Below, piece after piece: positions 23,401 through 32,605 of a stretch of DNA of 64,000 nucleotides. Position numbers and translations under genes: made by a program. The notes under the pieces are model-generated. The model did not search any database. It was not told the DNA's origin and saw only the letters and a list, made by a program, of their open reading frames with translations. Source of the DNA: Luscinia megarhynchos (Eukaryota; Chordata; Aves; Passeriformes; Turdidae); NCBI GenBank assembly GCA_034336665.1, contig CM067588.1, positions 5,582,655-5,646,654 on the forward strand, given 5' to 3'. Position 1 is the first letter of the stretch. Every line of letters starts with the position of its first letter.

Positions 23401-26400
23401 GGCGGGGGGCTCCCAGCAGTGAGGGGCTGCCAGGGCCCCACAGCACCCCCGGGCGCTCTGGGGTGGGGGGCTCCCAGCAGTGAGGGGCTGCCAGGGCCCC
23501 ACAGCACCCCCGGGCGCTCTGGGGCGGGGGGCTCCCAGCAGTGACCCCTGGGCTGGGCCAGGCTGGGGCAGGAGCGTCCCAAAGGGGTCCCCGCAGTTCC
23601 AACCTCCCCATGGCATCACTCCTCCTTTTTCCTTTGAGCTCTGGGGTCGCTTCAGCCTCTAAAGCATCTCCCACTGTGTCCAACAGGAAGTTGCCTTTGT
23701 TCTTCTTCTTCCTCTTCCCTGCTGGGAACAAAAGTGCCTTTTTTTTTTTTTTGTCTTTGCCAAGTGCCCTAGGAAAGAAAGCAGGGCACTGGAAGGAGTT
23801 GTTCAGTGTCCCCAACAGCTCCTGAGGGAGCCCCAGGCTCCCTGTGAATGTCCTTGGCCTTGTACCCCGAAATTGGGGCGTTTATAACACAGAGGGGTCT
23901 GTGGGTGGGAGGAGAAACCTTTCCCACTGGGCACAGCCTGCCCCAGAGGGTGCCAGGTGCTGGACCCTGTGAGACAGCAATGCCCTGGGTGTGAAATACA
24001 TACAGAACACACCAGTTTAGTTTTGTCACCGAGCCATGCTGGCATTAGTGAGTCTGACCTGGCCTTCCTGTGCAGAGGGGTGATTAAATGGCATTTAGGC
24101 TCGTTCCTGTTTACAGGGGCTGCCCTGGAGCAGGAGTGCACGGGGATCCTGCGGGATCCCGATCTCAGCTGCCATCTAGTGGGCTCCGATCCCGCCTGGG
24201 CACGGGGTTTGTGCCAGGGATGGATGCAGCACATCCCACCGAGCCCTGGCTCGCTCACCTCAGCCCTCCCTGCACGTGAAACAGCCCAAACATCCCCAAT
24301 CCCCACCACGGATTTCTGCAGAGCCCTGGGTGGGAGCTGTCACAGCCCGAGCTCAGCTCTGAGCACATGCAGGGGGTTGAGCCCAGCTCTTTCCATGGGA
24401 GGCTGCAGGAGCTGTTCTGAGAGGTTTCCATGGCTGTTTATTCTCCCTCATCTCAGGATTGCTCTGCCCAGCTCACAGCTCTGCTCGCCAGACGTCCAGG
24501 GCAGAATCTGCCTGGCAGAGGCAGGACTGATCTTTTATACTCTAAATTACCTACTGGGGATTTACAATTATTTTCCAATACAATACAACTTTGTTAAACA
24601 GTCCAGCTCTGACCCCATCCAATGTGACAGTGCCAGCATGTCACCCAGCATGGATGGCACGGAGCAGAAGGAGGAAGAGGTATCCACACCCCAAATTCTC
24701 CATCTTGGCCACGTGTCCCTTATCACAAACATTCCCAAAAGTCTATTTATCTACGTTCTAACAACCTAATTTACACTTTACTAATTTTTGTGGCTTGTTT
24801 CCATTCCCTCTGTGTTGGTAATTTGCCCCAGGGGTTTGAATTCACCAGGGTCTCACTCAGGGGTCTTTGGGACCCTCACCAGGGGGGTCTTAAACCTCCC
24901 AGGGAAGCCAGAGGAATACTCTGGGCTCCCACAGGAGCAGGTGGCTCAGGCTGGACTGGGAGCCAGAAAAGAGCAGTGCTGAGAGGCCAGGCAGGAGGGA
25001 GTGTGTGTCCCCTCTCTTGCTGGCCCTTCCCGAGGCAAATGAGCAATCAGCTGGCGCTAATTGCAAAGGGAAACTCTGACACTGCCCTGAGTTCTTTCCA
25101 CAGCACAGAAAGGAAAACACTCACTCACTCGGGGCTCTTGTTCCATCCTGGCCTTCCTCTCCCCCAGCCAAGCTCTACAGAAACAGCTGAAAATTATTTG
25201 TTTGTTGTTTTTCTCCCGTGGAGGAGCTCCTGCATTTTTGGGCACCTGGAGGATGGAGGGACCCGAGCGTGGTGCTGGGGCAGAGGGAGGGCAAGGCGGG
25301 TTCTCCTGTTCTCCTCTTCCCCAGCCCCATGCTGGGTTTTAGGGCAGGGATTTTGGAGCTGTCTCTGTGTCTGGGGTGGGCACAGCCCGGCTGGGAGGGT
25401 GCCAGGGAGCCTGAGAAGGGTTTGAGCAATGCTGGGCTCCATCCTCCAGCCTGGCTGTGGCTGGAAACTGCCCCCAGGAGAAAGCCTGGATCCTGTCTGA
25501 TCCCAAAACTGGCCCACAAAGGCTGCAGCTCCTCACTCCTCTTCCTCTTCCCCCCCAAGAGTCGGTGCAGCTCTAAAATGTGAGAAATTTGTGAGTTTTT
25601 TTACCTAGCCTTTGATCAGCAACCTAGCAAAAACACTGAAGACATTTCCTAAACAGGAAGGCTCGATGCTTTTTTGTTATTTCCCTCCTTTCCCAGCCCC
25701 TGCCTGGGACTCTGAAACAATAGGGCTCTTCAGTTGTTCCAGCCCAAAAACTGGGGACACTTGCCATGAGATTCAGAGCCTAAATTTAGCCTTGTTTAAA
25801 TGCCATTTTCAAGAGCTGCTAATAATATCTCCATTTAATTTATTCTCATTAATTTAAGAGAAATTAGCATCTCCACCTCCAAGGTGTTGGGGCTGTGGGC
25901 TGTGCTGGAGTGGGAGAGGAGGGTCTGACACCCAGCTCAGCTTTGCAGGGCACAGAGGAGCCACCAAAATTCAAATGGGAAAGCACAACCCCTCCACCAG
26001 CGTGGCTGAGGCAGAGAATTGCTCAGCTTGCTTGGTTTAATGGCTGTTCTTTCTGGAAAATTTCACAGGAGCAATTTTTGGAGAGCAAGGGATCGGATTT
26101 ATGGCAAGCCATATGTGAGAATAGAACCCACAGCGTGGATTCCCCCTGTGAGATCAAACTGACTCCATCCAGCCTGGACAGGGACTGTTTGCTGCTCATC
26201 CTCAAAGGAGAGAAAGGTCAGTGGAGGCCATTCCTTGGCTGTGATCCCCACTGTGTGGGCAGTGACAGGGATTCCTTGTGGGGAAGGGCAGTGAGAAGAT
26301 CCTGGCAGGAGAAACCACTGTGCAGTTCTGCTCCTTCTTCTGGAGTCCTGGAGCTGTGGAACTGCCCCCAGGAGCAGCCTGGGCTCCTCTGGGCATGGAC

Positions 26401-28861
26401 TGTGGGGATGTGATGTGTGTCATGTGTGAGGTGCATCCCTGGTGTGCCACGTGTGTGATCTGCTCTCCTGCTTTAAACCTTGCAGATCCTGACAAGCTCC
26501 TGAGCACGCTCCAGAAGTCTCACTGGGAAAAGGTAAATCCCTTCAGCAAATTCAGCTGTAAAAAGTGCCTGGCCATGTGTCTGGAGGGATGAGGAGTTTA
26601 GATGGTCAGCTGAGGATGGGAAAGGTGCTGAGATTTGGAGCTGCCTCCAGTCTGGAGGAGTGTAGAGACCCCTGGCAGTGCCCAAGGGAGGCTTGGAGCC
26701 CCTGGGACAGTGGAAGGTGTCCCTGCCCAGGGCAGGGGTGGCTCTGGATGACTTTTAAGGTCCTTCCAGCCCAAAGCAGCCTGGGATTCTGTGGCTGGAG
26801 CCAACCAGCAGCGAGGCTGTGATGCAGCACAAGAGAACCAGCACAGCCCATGGGGGCAGAAATGCTTGAAATGGCTCAGTGAAATGCTGCACAGGTTAGA
26901 CCCCAGCAATAAGTCTCAGGATGCAATTGGCACTTGCATTCCTCAAAGGACCAAATTACTGAAGTCCTCCTCCCAGCTCCCTGTGGGGCTGAGCCCCAGC
27001 TGTCCCTCAGGGTGCAGAGGGCAGAGCTGCAGCACTCAGAGATCTCAGCTGGCTGCTCTAAACCCCGGGCTGTGCTCCAGAGGACAAAACTCCCTGTGCC
27101 ACGGGAGATCCAGGCTGGGAATGGGCTGTGAGGACGTGAGGGCTCCAGGGCTGGGGCAGGGCTGGGGCAGCACAGCCCAGCTCTGTTGACGTGCACTGTC
27201 CCAGGGAGGTGAGCAGCAGCATTGTTTGCAGCCTGAGCAGCAGCTGCAAACATTTCCTGTTTGCCCCACTCCCGCCTCTCTTTGGTGTTGTGTGCTTTTG
27301 TTTTTTTTCCAGTTTGGAATAGAATCCCTTAAAAAGGAGAGCAGGAGGAGGCACCAGGAGCCTTCCCAGAGGACGCTGATCGCCCTGGTCACATCTGGGC
27401 TGCTGCTGGCCTTCCTGGGCCTGGCTGGCTACTTCCTGATGAAGAGGCGCAGCTGGAGCCCCGCGGGACAGAGGCTGGTCAGTGCTTACAGGTGGCAGAG
27501 CCGCAGGTAGAGAGGAGCCCAGCAGCTCAGGGGCAGCACAGGGGCATCCCCAGCTCAGCCCCGTGAGTGTCCAGGACAGGGACAGGGGGGAGGTGGAACC
27601 TCTCTGATCCTCCAGAATCAGCTCCTGCAGCAGCACCGCCCCTTTCCGGCACCCACCTCCGGGTCTGACACTTATCTCTGCTCAGCAGTGAGAACTCATC
27701 AGCAAGACCCTTCCAGAGGCACTGAGAGCTTGTGAATGTGTCGTTAAAAGTGACTCCCATTAATTCCCATTCCTTGTGTGAGCCCCGTGTCTGTACCTGT
27801 GCTGTAATAAAGGCAATTTCTCCCCACCAGCCATGGTAATAAAACATATCAAGAAAGAAAGAGGCAGAAATTTCCTATTTCCATTCTCCCCTTTCCAGGC
27901 AGTGACTTTTTGGGGATGTTACCCCGAGTGAGGCTGGGCCATGATTTCCCAGCAGCTGTGTCCTGGGAGGCCATCAGGACATTCCCTGGCCAGGAAGGAT
28001 GTCCCAGAGCACACAGCTGGGAAATGCCTGTGCCAGGGGCAGGGGCACTGCCTCTGTGCCCCTGATGTGGCAGTGTGTGCCACAGACTCCCCTGGCAGTG
28101 CCAATCCCAGGCCCAGGTGAGGCGAGTCTGCAGCCAGCAGTGCTGGAAATCCCAGCTGGGAATTGCCACCTGGGATCCCCACTGCCGGTTCCAGGGCTGC
28201 ACAGCATCTGGGGAGCTCTTGTGAGGGGCTGGGGGATCCTCCAGCAGCTCCTCGCAGCAATAGCAGCACCAGCCCTGCAGAGGTGAACTCCTGCCACTGC
28301 TGGCAGCGAGCTCTGCACTTCAAAGGAAGGGGAGGGAAGGAAAAGAGACAATTTCCATCATTTCATTCAGTGGTGATTCTTCCTCGGCCAGCAGAGGTTC
28401 AGTCCCAAGGCAAGGTCAGCTCCAAAAACCTGGTTAGGAGAAAACAACAAAACCTGGTTAGGAAAAAACAACAAAACCTGGTTAGGAAAAAACAACAAAA
28501 CCTGGCAGCTTCTCTTGCAGGTGCTGGAGGAAAAACTGCAGTTCCTGGGTGGTTTTCTCGCTCCACGTGGGTTCAGACCCTTCCTGACCTGTCTGTTTGT
28601 CCCTCCTGCCTGGGGGCTGTGGGCAGCCCTTCCCCTCCCTGACTCTGTCCCTTGTGTCCCCGCCAGGCTGAAGACCCCTACTACCCGGAGCACAGCCAGG
28701 GGAACACGCTGCTGATGGCGCCGCCGCAGGAGCCAGCGGAGCCGCAGGAGAAGCCGAACCTGCCCAGCCTGAACGGGGCCAGCCAGGAGAAGGGCAGCGG
28801 GCCGTCCGCCCAGAACGGGCACTCGGGGCGGCAGCGCGGCGCCGCGGACAGCGAGATGTGA
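14372..28861 (+). CDS. CD34: CD34 haematopoietic progenitor cell antigen, 8 exons
   Basis: CD34 is a type I membrane sialomucin of blood progenitors and endothelium, acting in adhesion and selectin binding. Joining 14372-14423, 21612-21755, 22612-22904, 22976-23059, 26069-26216, 26486-26532, 27313-27477 and 28667-28861 gives 1128 nt, 375 residues; human CD34 has 385 residues and also 8 exons. All junctions are GT-AG and phases agree. Order: signal peptide (about 1-20), Thr/Ser/Pro mucin region (about 21-165), cysteine domain (about 166-235) with six cysteines spaced as in mammals and N-glycosylation sites NQS and NRT, juxtamembrane stem, transmembrane helix (about 277-299, TLIALVTSG start as in human), then a tail with RRSWSP, EDPYY and a PDZ-type end DSEM (human DTEL). 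The mucin part has diverged beyond alignment, as usual for CD34. No frameshift or stop was seen. Identification is firm; exon boundaries are read by eye. Confidence 0.95.
14424..15727. other. CD34 intron 1, proximal part
   Basis: Unique intronic sequence after the exon 1 donor. In mammals CD34 has intronic and downstream enhancers; nothing specific can be assigned here from sequence alone. Confidence 0.5.
15728..16462. repeat. Intronic minisatellite, 18-bp unit, about 40 copies
   Basis: The unit is GGAGGATGGAGTTTGGGG with variants (GATGATTGAG, GAGAATTGGGG). It lies in CD34 intron 1. Frames on both strands stay open for up to 350 codons because the period is a multiple of three; these are artefacts. 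Confidence 0.95.
16463..17264. other. CD34 intron 1, middle part
   Basis: Unique sequence with a T/A-rich stretch at 16700-16880. No exon was recognised. Confidence 0.5.
17265..18135. repeat. Intronic minisatellite, 20-23 bp units, about 40 copies
   Basis: Two interleaved unit types, CAGCTCCAGGGCAGCATCCC and a version with CTCTGCATCCC, alternate in irregular blocks, with occasional CACCCAGGG links. The pattern implies repeated segmental amplification. Open frames of about 400 codons across it are repeat translations. Confidence 0.95.
18136..19530. other. CD34 intron 1, further unique part
   Basis: Starts with degenerate CTCTCCTGCATCCC repeats (to about 18260) and then unique sequence. No exon was recognised. 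Confidence 0.5.
19531..19866. repeat. (GGGAT)n and (GGGATTTT)n array
   Basis: Two long GGGAT pentanucleotide blocks flank and intermix with GGGATTTT octamers. Runs of three Gs every five bases on the plus strand are a G-quadruplex-prone pattern. Confidence 0.97.
19867..20906. other. CD34 intron 1, distal unique part
   Basis: Unique sequence with a small AGAGCTTTGTGC triplication at about 20709-20735. No exon was recognised. Confidence 0.5.
20913..21536 (-). mobile_element. Solo LTR, family 2, in CD34 intron 1
   Basis: A 624-bp element with TG...CA ends is flanked by the perfect 6-bp target duplication CTTTCC (20907-20912 and 21537-21542). Related copies are at 33731-34388 and 39868-40389. 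Orientation is inferred from the reverse-strand ACAATAAACC polyadenylation-type signal near one end. It is a solo LTR of an endogenous retrovirus; the 6-bp duplication suits an ERVK-type integrase. Its end is only 75 bases upstream of exon 2. Confidence 0.88.
21612..21755 (+). CDS. CD34: CD34 exon 2: mucin-like segment
   Basis: Acceptor TTTCCTCAG, phase 1 in and out (donor CCTG|GTAACC). It encodes a Thr/Ser/Ala-rich stretch with three tandem TAS tripeptides, typical O-glycosylation substrate. Confidence 0.85.
21975..22290 (+). mobile_element. CR1 LINE 3' fragment in CD34 intron 2
   Basis: GGTTGGAGGAGACCCTTGGG, then GTGCCCAGAGCAGCTGTGGC, AGGCCAGGCTGGACATGGGG and a degenerate CAAGGTCCCTTCAACACAAA end give the sense CR1 order. 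Confidence 0.8.
22612..22904 (+). CDS. CD34: CD34 exon 3: large mucin segment
   Basis: Acceptor TTTCCTCCAAG, phase 1 in; donor CCCGAG|GTGAGC, phase 0 out. Ninety-seven codons rich in Ser, Thr, Pro and Ala with few charged residues and no cysteine. It is very GC-rich. The following intron is only 71 bases. Confidence 0.9.
22976..23059 (+). CDS. CD34: CD34 exon 4: start of cysteine domain
   Basis: Twenty-eight codons with three cysteines, ending [11 protein letters not shown], which aligns with human GICLEQNKTSSC including the N-glycosylation site. Acceptor TCCTTGCAG; donor TGC|GTGAGTG, phase 0. Confidence 0.92.
23060..23546. repeat. Minisatellite starting at the exon 4 donor, about 60-bp unit, 8 copies
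   Basis: The array begins with the first intron base. Each unit opens with GTGAGGGGCTGCCAGGGCCC and ends in GGGGGGCTCCCAGCA, so every unit carries a GTGAGG donor-like word (for example at 23124, 23183 and 23243). Units are nearly identical, which implies recent expansion. The exon 4 frame stays open through much of the array. Confidence 0.95.
23547..24332. other. CD34 intron 4, unique part
   Basis: Unique sequence with a T15 run at about 23739. No exon recognised. Confidence 0.5.
24338..24933 (-). mobile_element. Solo LTR, family 1, in CD34 intron 4
   Basis: The element has TG...CA ends and a perfect 5-bp target duplication GGAGC (24333-24337 and 24934-24938). Related copies lie at 30675-31314 and 40588-41218. 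Sense orientation is taken from the copy at 40588, which shows a TATAAAA box about 80 bases before AATAAA. The 5-bp duplication is compatible with an ERVL-type element. No internal retroviral region is present. Confidence 0.9.
24939..26068. other. CD34 intron 4, distal part
   Basis: Unique sequence; AT-richer from 25580 to 25870. No exon other than exon 5 was recognised. Confidence 0.5.
26069..26216 (+). CDS. CD34: CD34 exon 5: second half of cysteine domain
   Basis: Acceptor TTTCACAG, phase 0; donor AAAG|GTCAGT, phase 1. Forty-nine codons with three cysteines and the N-glycosylation site [14 protein letters not shown] aligns with human QCLLLVLANRTE. This exon completes the six-cysteine pattern of the family. 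Confidence 0.92.
26486..26532 (+). CDS. CD34: CD34 exon 6: membrane-proximal stem
   Basis: A 47-base exon (acceptor CCTTGCAG, donor AAAAG|GTAAAT). [14 protein letters not shown] aligns with human SSKLQLMKKHQSDLKK. Phase 1 in, 0 out. Confidence 0.9.
26590..26812 (+). mobile_element. CR1 LINE 3' fragment in CD34 intron 6
   Basis: CCCCTGGCAGTGCCCAAGGG, GGTGTCCCTGCCCAGGGCAG and a GGTCCTTCCAGCCCAAAG end followed by GGGATTCTGTGG match the sense CR1 3' end. Confidence 0.85.
27313..27477 (+). CDS. CD34: CD34 exon 7: stem, transmembrane helix, start of tail
   Basis: Fifty-five codons, phase 0 at both ends. [20 protein letters not shown] and [11 protein letters not shown] are nearly identical to mammalian CD34 and are the firmest part of the identification. 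Donor is CTG|GTCAGT, a relatively weak +3 C site. Confidence 0.97.
27478..27843 (+). other. CD34: Candidate alternative terminal exon (intron 7 retention)
   Basis: Reading through the exon 7 donor adds [10 protein letters not shown] and a stop (ends 27510). About 300 bases later come AATAAA hexamers at 27806-27811 and 27838-27843, the first preceded by TGTA words (CTGTACCTGTGCTGTAATAA). This would make a CD34 with only a short cytoplasmic tail. A short-tailed CD34 isoform is known in mammals, where it arises by an extra exon between exons 7 and 8. Use in this species is unproven. Confidence 0.45.
27844..28423. other. CD34 intron 7, unique part
   Basis: No exon or repeat family recognised. 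Confidence 0.5.
28424..28508. repeat. 24-bp tandem repeat, about 3.4 copies
   Basis: Units read AAAACCTGGTTAGGAAAAAA followed by CAAC; nearly identical copies, in CD34 intron 7. Confidence 0.92.
28667..28861 (+). CDS. CD34: CD34 exon 8: cytoplasmic tail
   Basis: Sixty-four codons and [12 protein letters not shown] aligns with human GEDPYYTEN, and AQNGHSGRQ with SRNGHSARQ. The end DSEM keeps Ser at -2 and a hydrophobic last residue, so the class I PDZ-ligand form of human DTEL is preserved. Acceptor CCCCGCCAG, phase 0. Confidence 0.95.
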   Translation, partial: AEDPYYPEHSQGNTLLMAPPQEPAEPQEKPNLPSLNGASQEKGSGPSAQNGHSGRQRGAADSEM

Positions 28862-30480
28862 CAGCCCGGGACAGACACGGGAGCTGCAGACACTCTGTCT
28901 GCTGCTGCCTCTGTGAAGAACTCAAAATCAGCCTAAAGCACACTAAGAGCTGCCAGAGAGCAGCTTCTCTGTCTCTTCCTCCTCCCTCTGACCACACAGG
29001 ACAATTTTTTGCAGCTGTTCTGTGCTTTTGTTGTTAGAAGAACATCAGGACAAACGCCAGTGCCCTTAGCCCTCCACAGCTTTTCAGCAGAGGCAGAGCT
29101 GGACTGCAAGCAGCCCAGATTTCTGGTAGCAATATGTTAGGCTGACTAAAGTAGTTAAATTGGAATTGCAGTGACAAAAGCCTCTCAGGTTTCAGATAGT
29201 TTTGGTTAACAGAGTTGTTTATAATCTCATCTTTATGTTTAAGTGCAGGATTTTTTCTTCTTGTGAGACCATCAGGCATTTAACCCCTTCCTGACCTTTA
29301 GGGCTCCTCTACTATTTCCTACTCCAGCAGAATTTGCTGAAGCTCCGTGTAAAACTTTCCACATGGAATTGAAGGCTGAAATGTCAACTTCTTTCTCTTT
29401 GAATCCTACCAGGACTGTGTCCTGGAGTTATTTTTGCAGGAAAAAACCTTCCCCAGCCTCCTCCTACCAGGGGCTGGGGGTTGTGGCAGGCAGAGCCAGC
29501 AATTCATCCCTTGAGTGAGATGGAGAACACTGGGCAGGGCTCTGGGGGTGCCTTGGGCTGGGACCCTCCCTGCTGGCACCTGGGGCAGGAATTTGGGCAT
29601 GAGAGGTGCCAAAGGGCCCCCAGAGGGAAGAGTGCTGACAAAACCTCAGCTCTGTGGTTGTTCCTCTCTGCACCAGCAGCAGGGACAGGAACAGAGCAGG
29701 GATCTCACTTTGGGCAGTGCCAAACCCCAGGAGCAGCCCTGAGCCCTCTCTGTGCTCATCCTTCCCCAAGGGAAGCTCTGCTGGAGCTCCCTGCAGCTCA
29801 GTGGGACCCTGGGCAGGTTTGTTCCCCATCCCAAGCACGTTTTTAGGGAGCCAAAGCCCTGACTGTGCCAGCCCCGTGGTGGCTCAACACGAGCACCAGC
29901 AGCGACCTCCACACCCAAAATGAGCCCAAAAACGACCCTTGAAGCTGATCCACCCTCTCACAAGTGAATTCATCCCAACCTGCTCTCAGTGCTGAGGGGA
30001 AGGGGTTTTTTCTGGTACCGTGCTCAGAGCAGTGACAGCAGCATCCATCACCACCTGGGGCTGTTTTTGTGGGTGCAAGAATCGCTTACACACAATTAAA
30101 ACATCCCAGGCTGTTTGCTTTGGTGCGAATTGCTTCTCCCAGATCTCACTGTAAATGATCCCGGTTGAAAAAGAAAAATAATTAAGTACTAAAAACCAGC
30201 CTGTCCATTGTGTCCTTGGAGCTGCAGCGTGTTTATCCCTGTGGGATGCAAGGCTTGGCTGCTGCCAGCAGGATGGGAGGACAACGCCTCACAGAGAGGC
30301 TCTTTCCCAGCACAAACCCCATGACTGGCTGGCTCTGAGCACATTCCTCTCCCCAAAAAATCGCCTGCAGGATGAGTGACGTGCAGCAGAGTGTCACACC
30401 TCCTTTGTTTGATTTGGTTCTTGACGTTTGAGACATCCCCAGTTAATTCCTGGAAAAATAAATGAGAGTCCAGAGTGATG
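28862..30480 (+). other. CD34: CD34 3' UTR (probable extent)
   Basis: No other gene intervenes. ATTAAA occurs at 30095-30100 and AATAAA at 30457-30462. The latter is followed by a GT-rich stretch (GTGATGTGC, GGGGTTTGGG), a good downstream element, so cleavage near 30475-30480 is favoured. The 3' UTR would be about 1.6 kb. Confidence 0.5.
30457..30462 (+). terminator. CD34: Candidate CD34 polyadenylation signal
   Basis: Canonical AATAAA with GT-rich sequence 15-40 bases downstream. An ATTAAA at 30095 is the alternative. Confidence 0.5.
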
Positions 30481-30484
30481 TGCA

Positions 30485-30674
30485 GGGCTGGGGTTTGGGC
30501 TGGCACCAGGGGAGGCTCAGGGTGGGATTTCCTCATGGGAAGGGTGGTCAGGGGCTGCCCAGGGAGGGTTGGAGTGCCCAGCCTGGGGGTGGCACTGAGT
30601 GCTCAGGGTGGGCATCGGGCTCAGCTTGGCCTCGATGATCCCAGAGGGATTTTCCAACCCCACTGAGGCTCTCT
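30485..30674 (+). mobile_element. CR1 LINE 3' part, interrupted by an LTR
   Basis: GGCACCAGGGGAGGCTCAGG, GGGCTGCCCAGGGAGGGTTG, GTGGCACTGAGTGCTCAGGG and TTTTCCAACCCCACTGAG run in sense CR1 order. The element is cut at 30674 by the solo LTR; its last bases (CAGTGATTCTGTGAG) resume at 31320. Confidence 0.88.
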
Positions 30675-31314
30675 TGTCACTGCCCGAGGTTTCTCCTTAG
30701 ACTGAGATCACCTCAGCAGGACATGCTGTGGTGTAAATCCTGATTTTCCCCAAAGCCACCGATGAGAGATTGCAGGAGACAGTTTTTCAGAGGTTCCAAG
30801 GATTGTTGATTGTTCCTTGTCTCAGGCACTCTCTGCCCGGCTCACAGCTCTGCCCAGCCGGGCACCCAGGATGGAATCTGCCTGCTGAGGGCAGGGCTGA
30901 TCTCACACAGTCTGAATCACCTGCTGAATGTTTATAACAACTTTCCAATGCAATACAGTCTTGTTAAACAGTCCAGCTCTGACCCATCCAATGTGACAGT
31001 GCCAGCATGTCACCCAGCATGGATGGCACGGAGCAGAAGGAGGAAGAGGATCCACACCCCAAATTCTCCATCTTGGCCACGTGTCCCTTATCACAAACAT
31101 TCCCAAAAGTCTATTTATCTACGTTCCAACAACCTAATTTACACTTTACTCGATTTTGGTGGCTTGTTTCCATTCCCTCAGTGCTGGTAATTTCCCCCAG
31201 GAGTGTGAATTCAGTGCCTGAGACACCAGGGTCTCACTCAGGGGTCTTTGAGACCCTCAGCCAGGGGAGTTTGAGACCCCCAAGGAGGCCAGGGGTGCAC
31301 CCTGGGCTCCCACA
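30675..31314 (-). mobile_element. Solo LTR, family 1, inserted in a CR1
   Basis: The 640-bp element has TG...CA ends and the perfect 5-bp target duplication TCTCT (30670-30674 and 31315-31319). It splits a CR1 tail, so it is younger than that CR1. It is similar to the copy at 24338-24933 over its length. Confidence 0.92.
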
Positions 31315-31337
31315 TCTCTCAGTGATTCTGTGAGGGC
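31315..31337 (+). mobile_element. CR1 tail after the LTR insertion
   Basis: After the TCTCT duplication, CAGTGATTCTGTGAGG completes the 3' tail (ATTCTGTG octamer) of the CR1 at 30485-30674. Confidence 0.75.
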
Positions 31338-31884
31338 TCCCTCACTCTGGGCACTCTGCACCATCTCCTGCCCCAAAAACGTGCAGGGGGATGCAGGGAA
31401 TCCCTTCAGAGCCTGGAGATGCTCGAGCTTTGGGAACGGGGGTCTCTCCTGATTCCCTCTCCTCTCGGGGGTGCCTGACCCTTCCCAGCGCTGATTCCCT
31501 GGCACAGGCACACCGGGAGCTCCTCAGGGGACTCTCCCCTGGTCTGGTGTTTTGGGGCAGCCTGAACCTCCGGCAGCCCGGCTGCGAGGGGAGCAGATGC
31601 AGCAAAACCAAATTCCTTTCCCAGGGAAAGCTCTGCTTGATTAGCCGGGGAGGTGGGACAGGAGCTGGGGACGTTTCCTCCGGCAATCCTTTGTCTGATC
31701 AGCAGCGAGCAGGAGCTGCAGATCTCGTCAGACCTCAGGTGCACTTTTCACAGCTCGGGGGATGTCCTGCGGCCGGGCAGGGACAATTAAACTTACAGTC
31801 AAGTGCTCGGGCAAAACAAAAGGTTCCTCCCAAGCCTCCAGACTGGGGAAATGCCGGGAGCAGAGCCGGTGCTGAGCCGGCAGA
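31338..31884. other. Intergenic sequence, nothing recognised
   Basis: Unique and GC-rich with scattered CpGs; no exon recognised. Confidence 0.5.
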
Positions 31885-32605
31885 AAAGGCTGGGAAAGGC
31901 TGGGAAAGGCTGGAAAAGGCTGGGAAAAGCTGGGAAAGGCTGGAAAAGGCTGGAAAAGTTGGAAAGGGCTGGGAAAAGCTGGGAAAGGCTGGGAAAAGCT
32001 GGGAAAGGCTGGGAAAAGCTGGGAAAGGCTGGGAAAAGGCTGGGAAAGGCTGGGAAAGACTGGGAAAGGCTGGGAAAGGCTGGGAAAGACTGGGAAAGGC
32101 TGGGAAAGGCTGGGAAAGGCTGGGAAAGGCTGGGAAAAGGCTGGAAAAGCCTGGGAAAGGCGGGGAAAGGCTGGGAGAAAAGCTGGAAAAGGATGGGGAA
32201 AGCTGGAAAGGCTGGGAAGAGCTGGGGAAAGCTGGAAAAAGGCTGGAAAAAGGCTGGGAAAGGCTGGAAAAAGCTGGGAAAGGGCTGGGAAAGGCTGGGA
32301 AAGGATGGGAAAGAGCTGGGAAAGTCTGGAAAAGACTGGGAAAGGCTGGGGAAAGCTGGGAAAGGCTGGGGAAATCTGGGAAAGGCTGGGGAAAGTTGGA
32401 AAGGGCTGGGAAAAGCTGGAAAAGGCTGGGAAAGGATGGAAAAGGATGGAAAAGGCTGGGAAAGGCTGGGAAAAGCTGGGAAAAGGCTGGGAAGGGCTGG
32501 GAAAGGCTGGAGAAGGCTGGGAAAAGCTGGGAAAGGCTGGGGAAAGCTGGGAAAAGCTGGGAAAGGCTGGGAAAGGATGGAAAAAGCTGGGAAAGGCTGC
32601 ACTTC
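31885..32605. repeat. Minisatellite, about 10-bp unit (GGCTGGGAAA), about 70 copies
   Basis: Units of GGCTGGGAAA with one-base length variants (GCTGGAAAA, GATGGGAAA). Open frames up to 473 codons (WERLGKAGK-type translations) are repeat artefacts. G-triplets spaced about 7 bases apart on one strand. Confidence 0.96.

Noticed and set aside
24338..24769. Plus-strand frame through the family 1 LTR (repeated at 30810-31190)
   Set aside because: The same frame recurs in another LTR copy; it is LTR sequence, not a gene.
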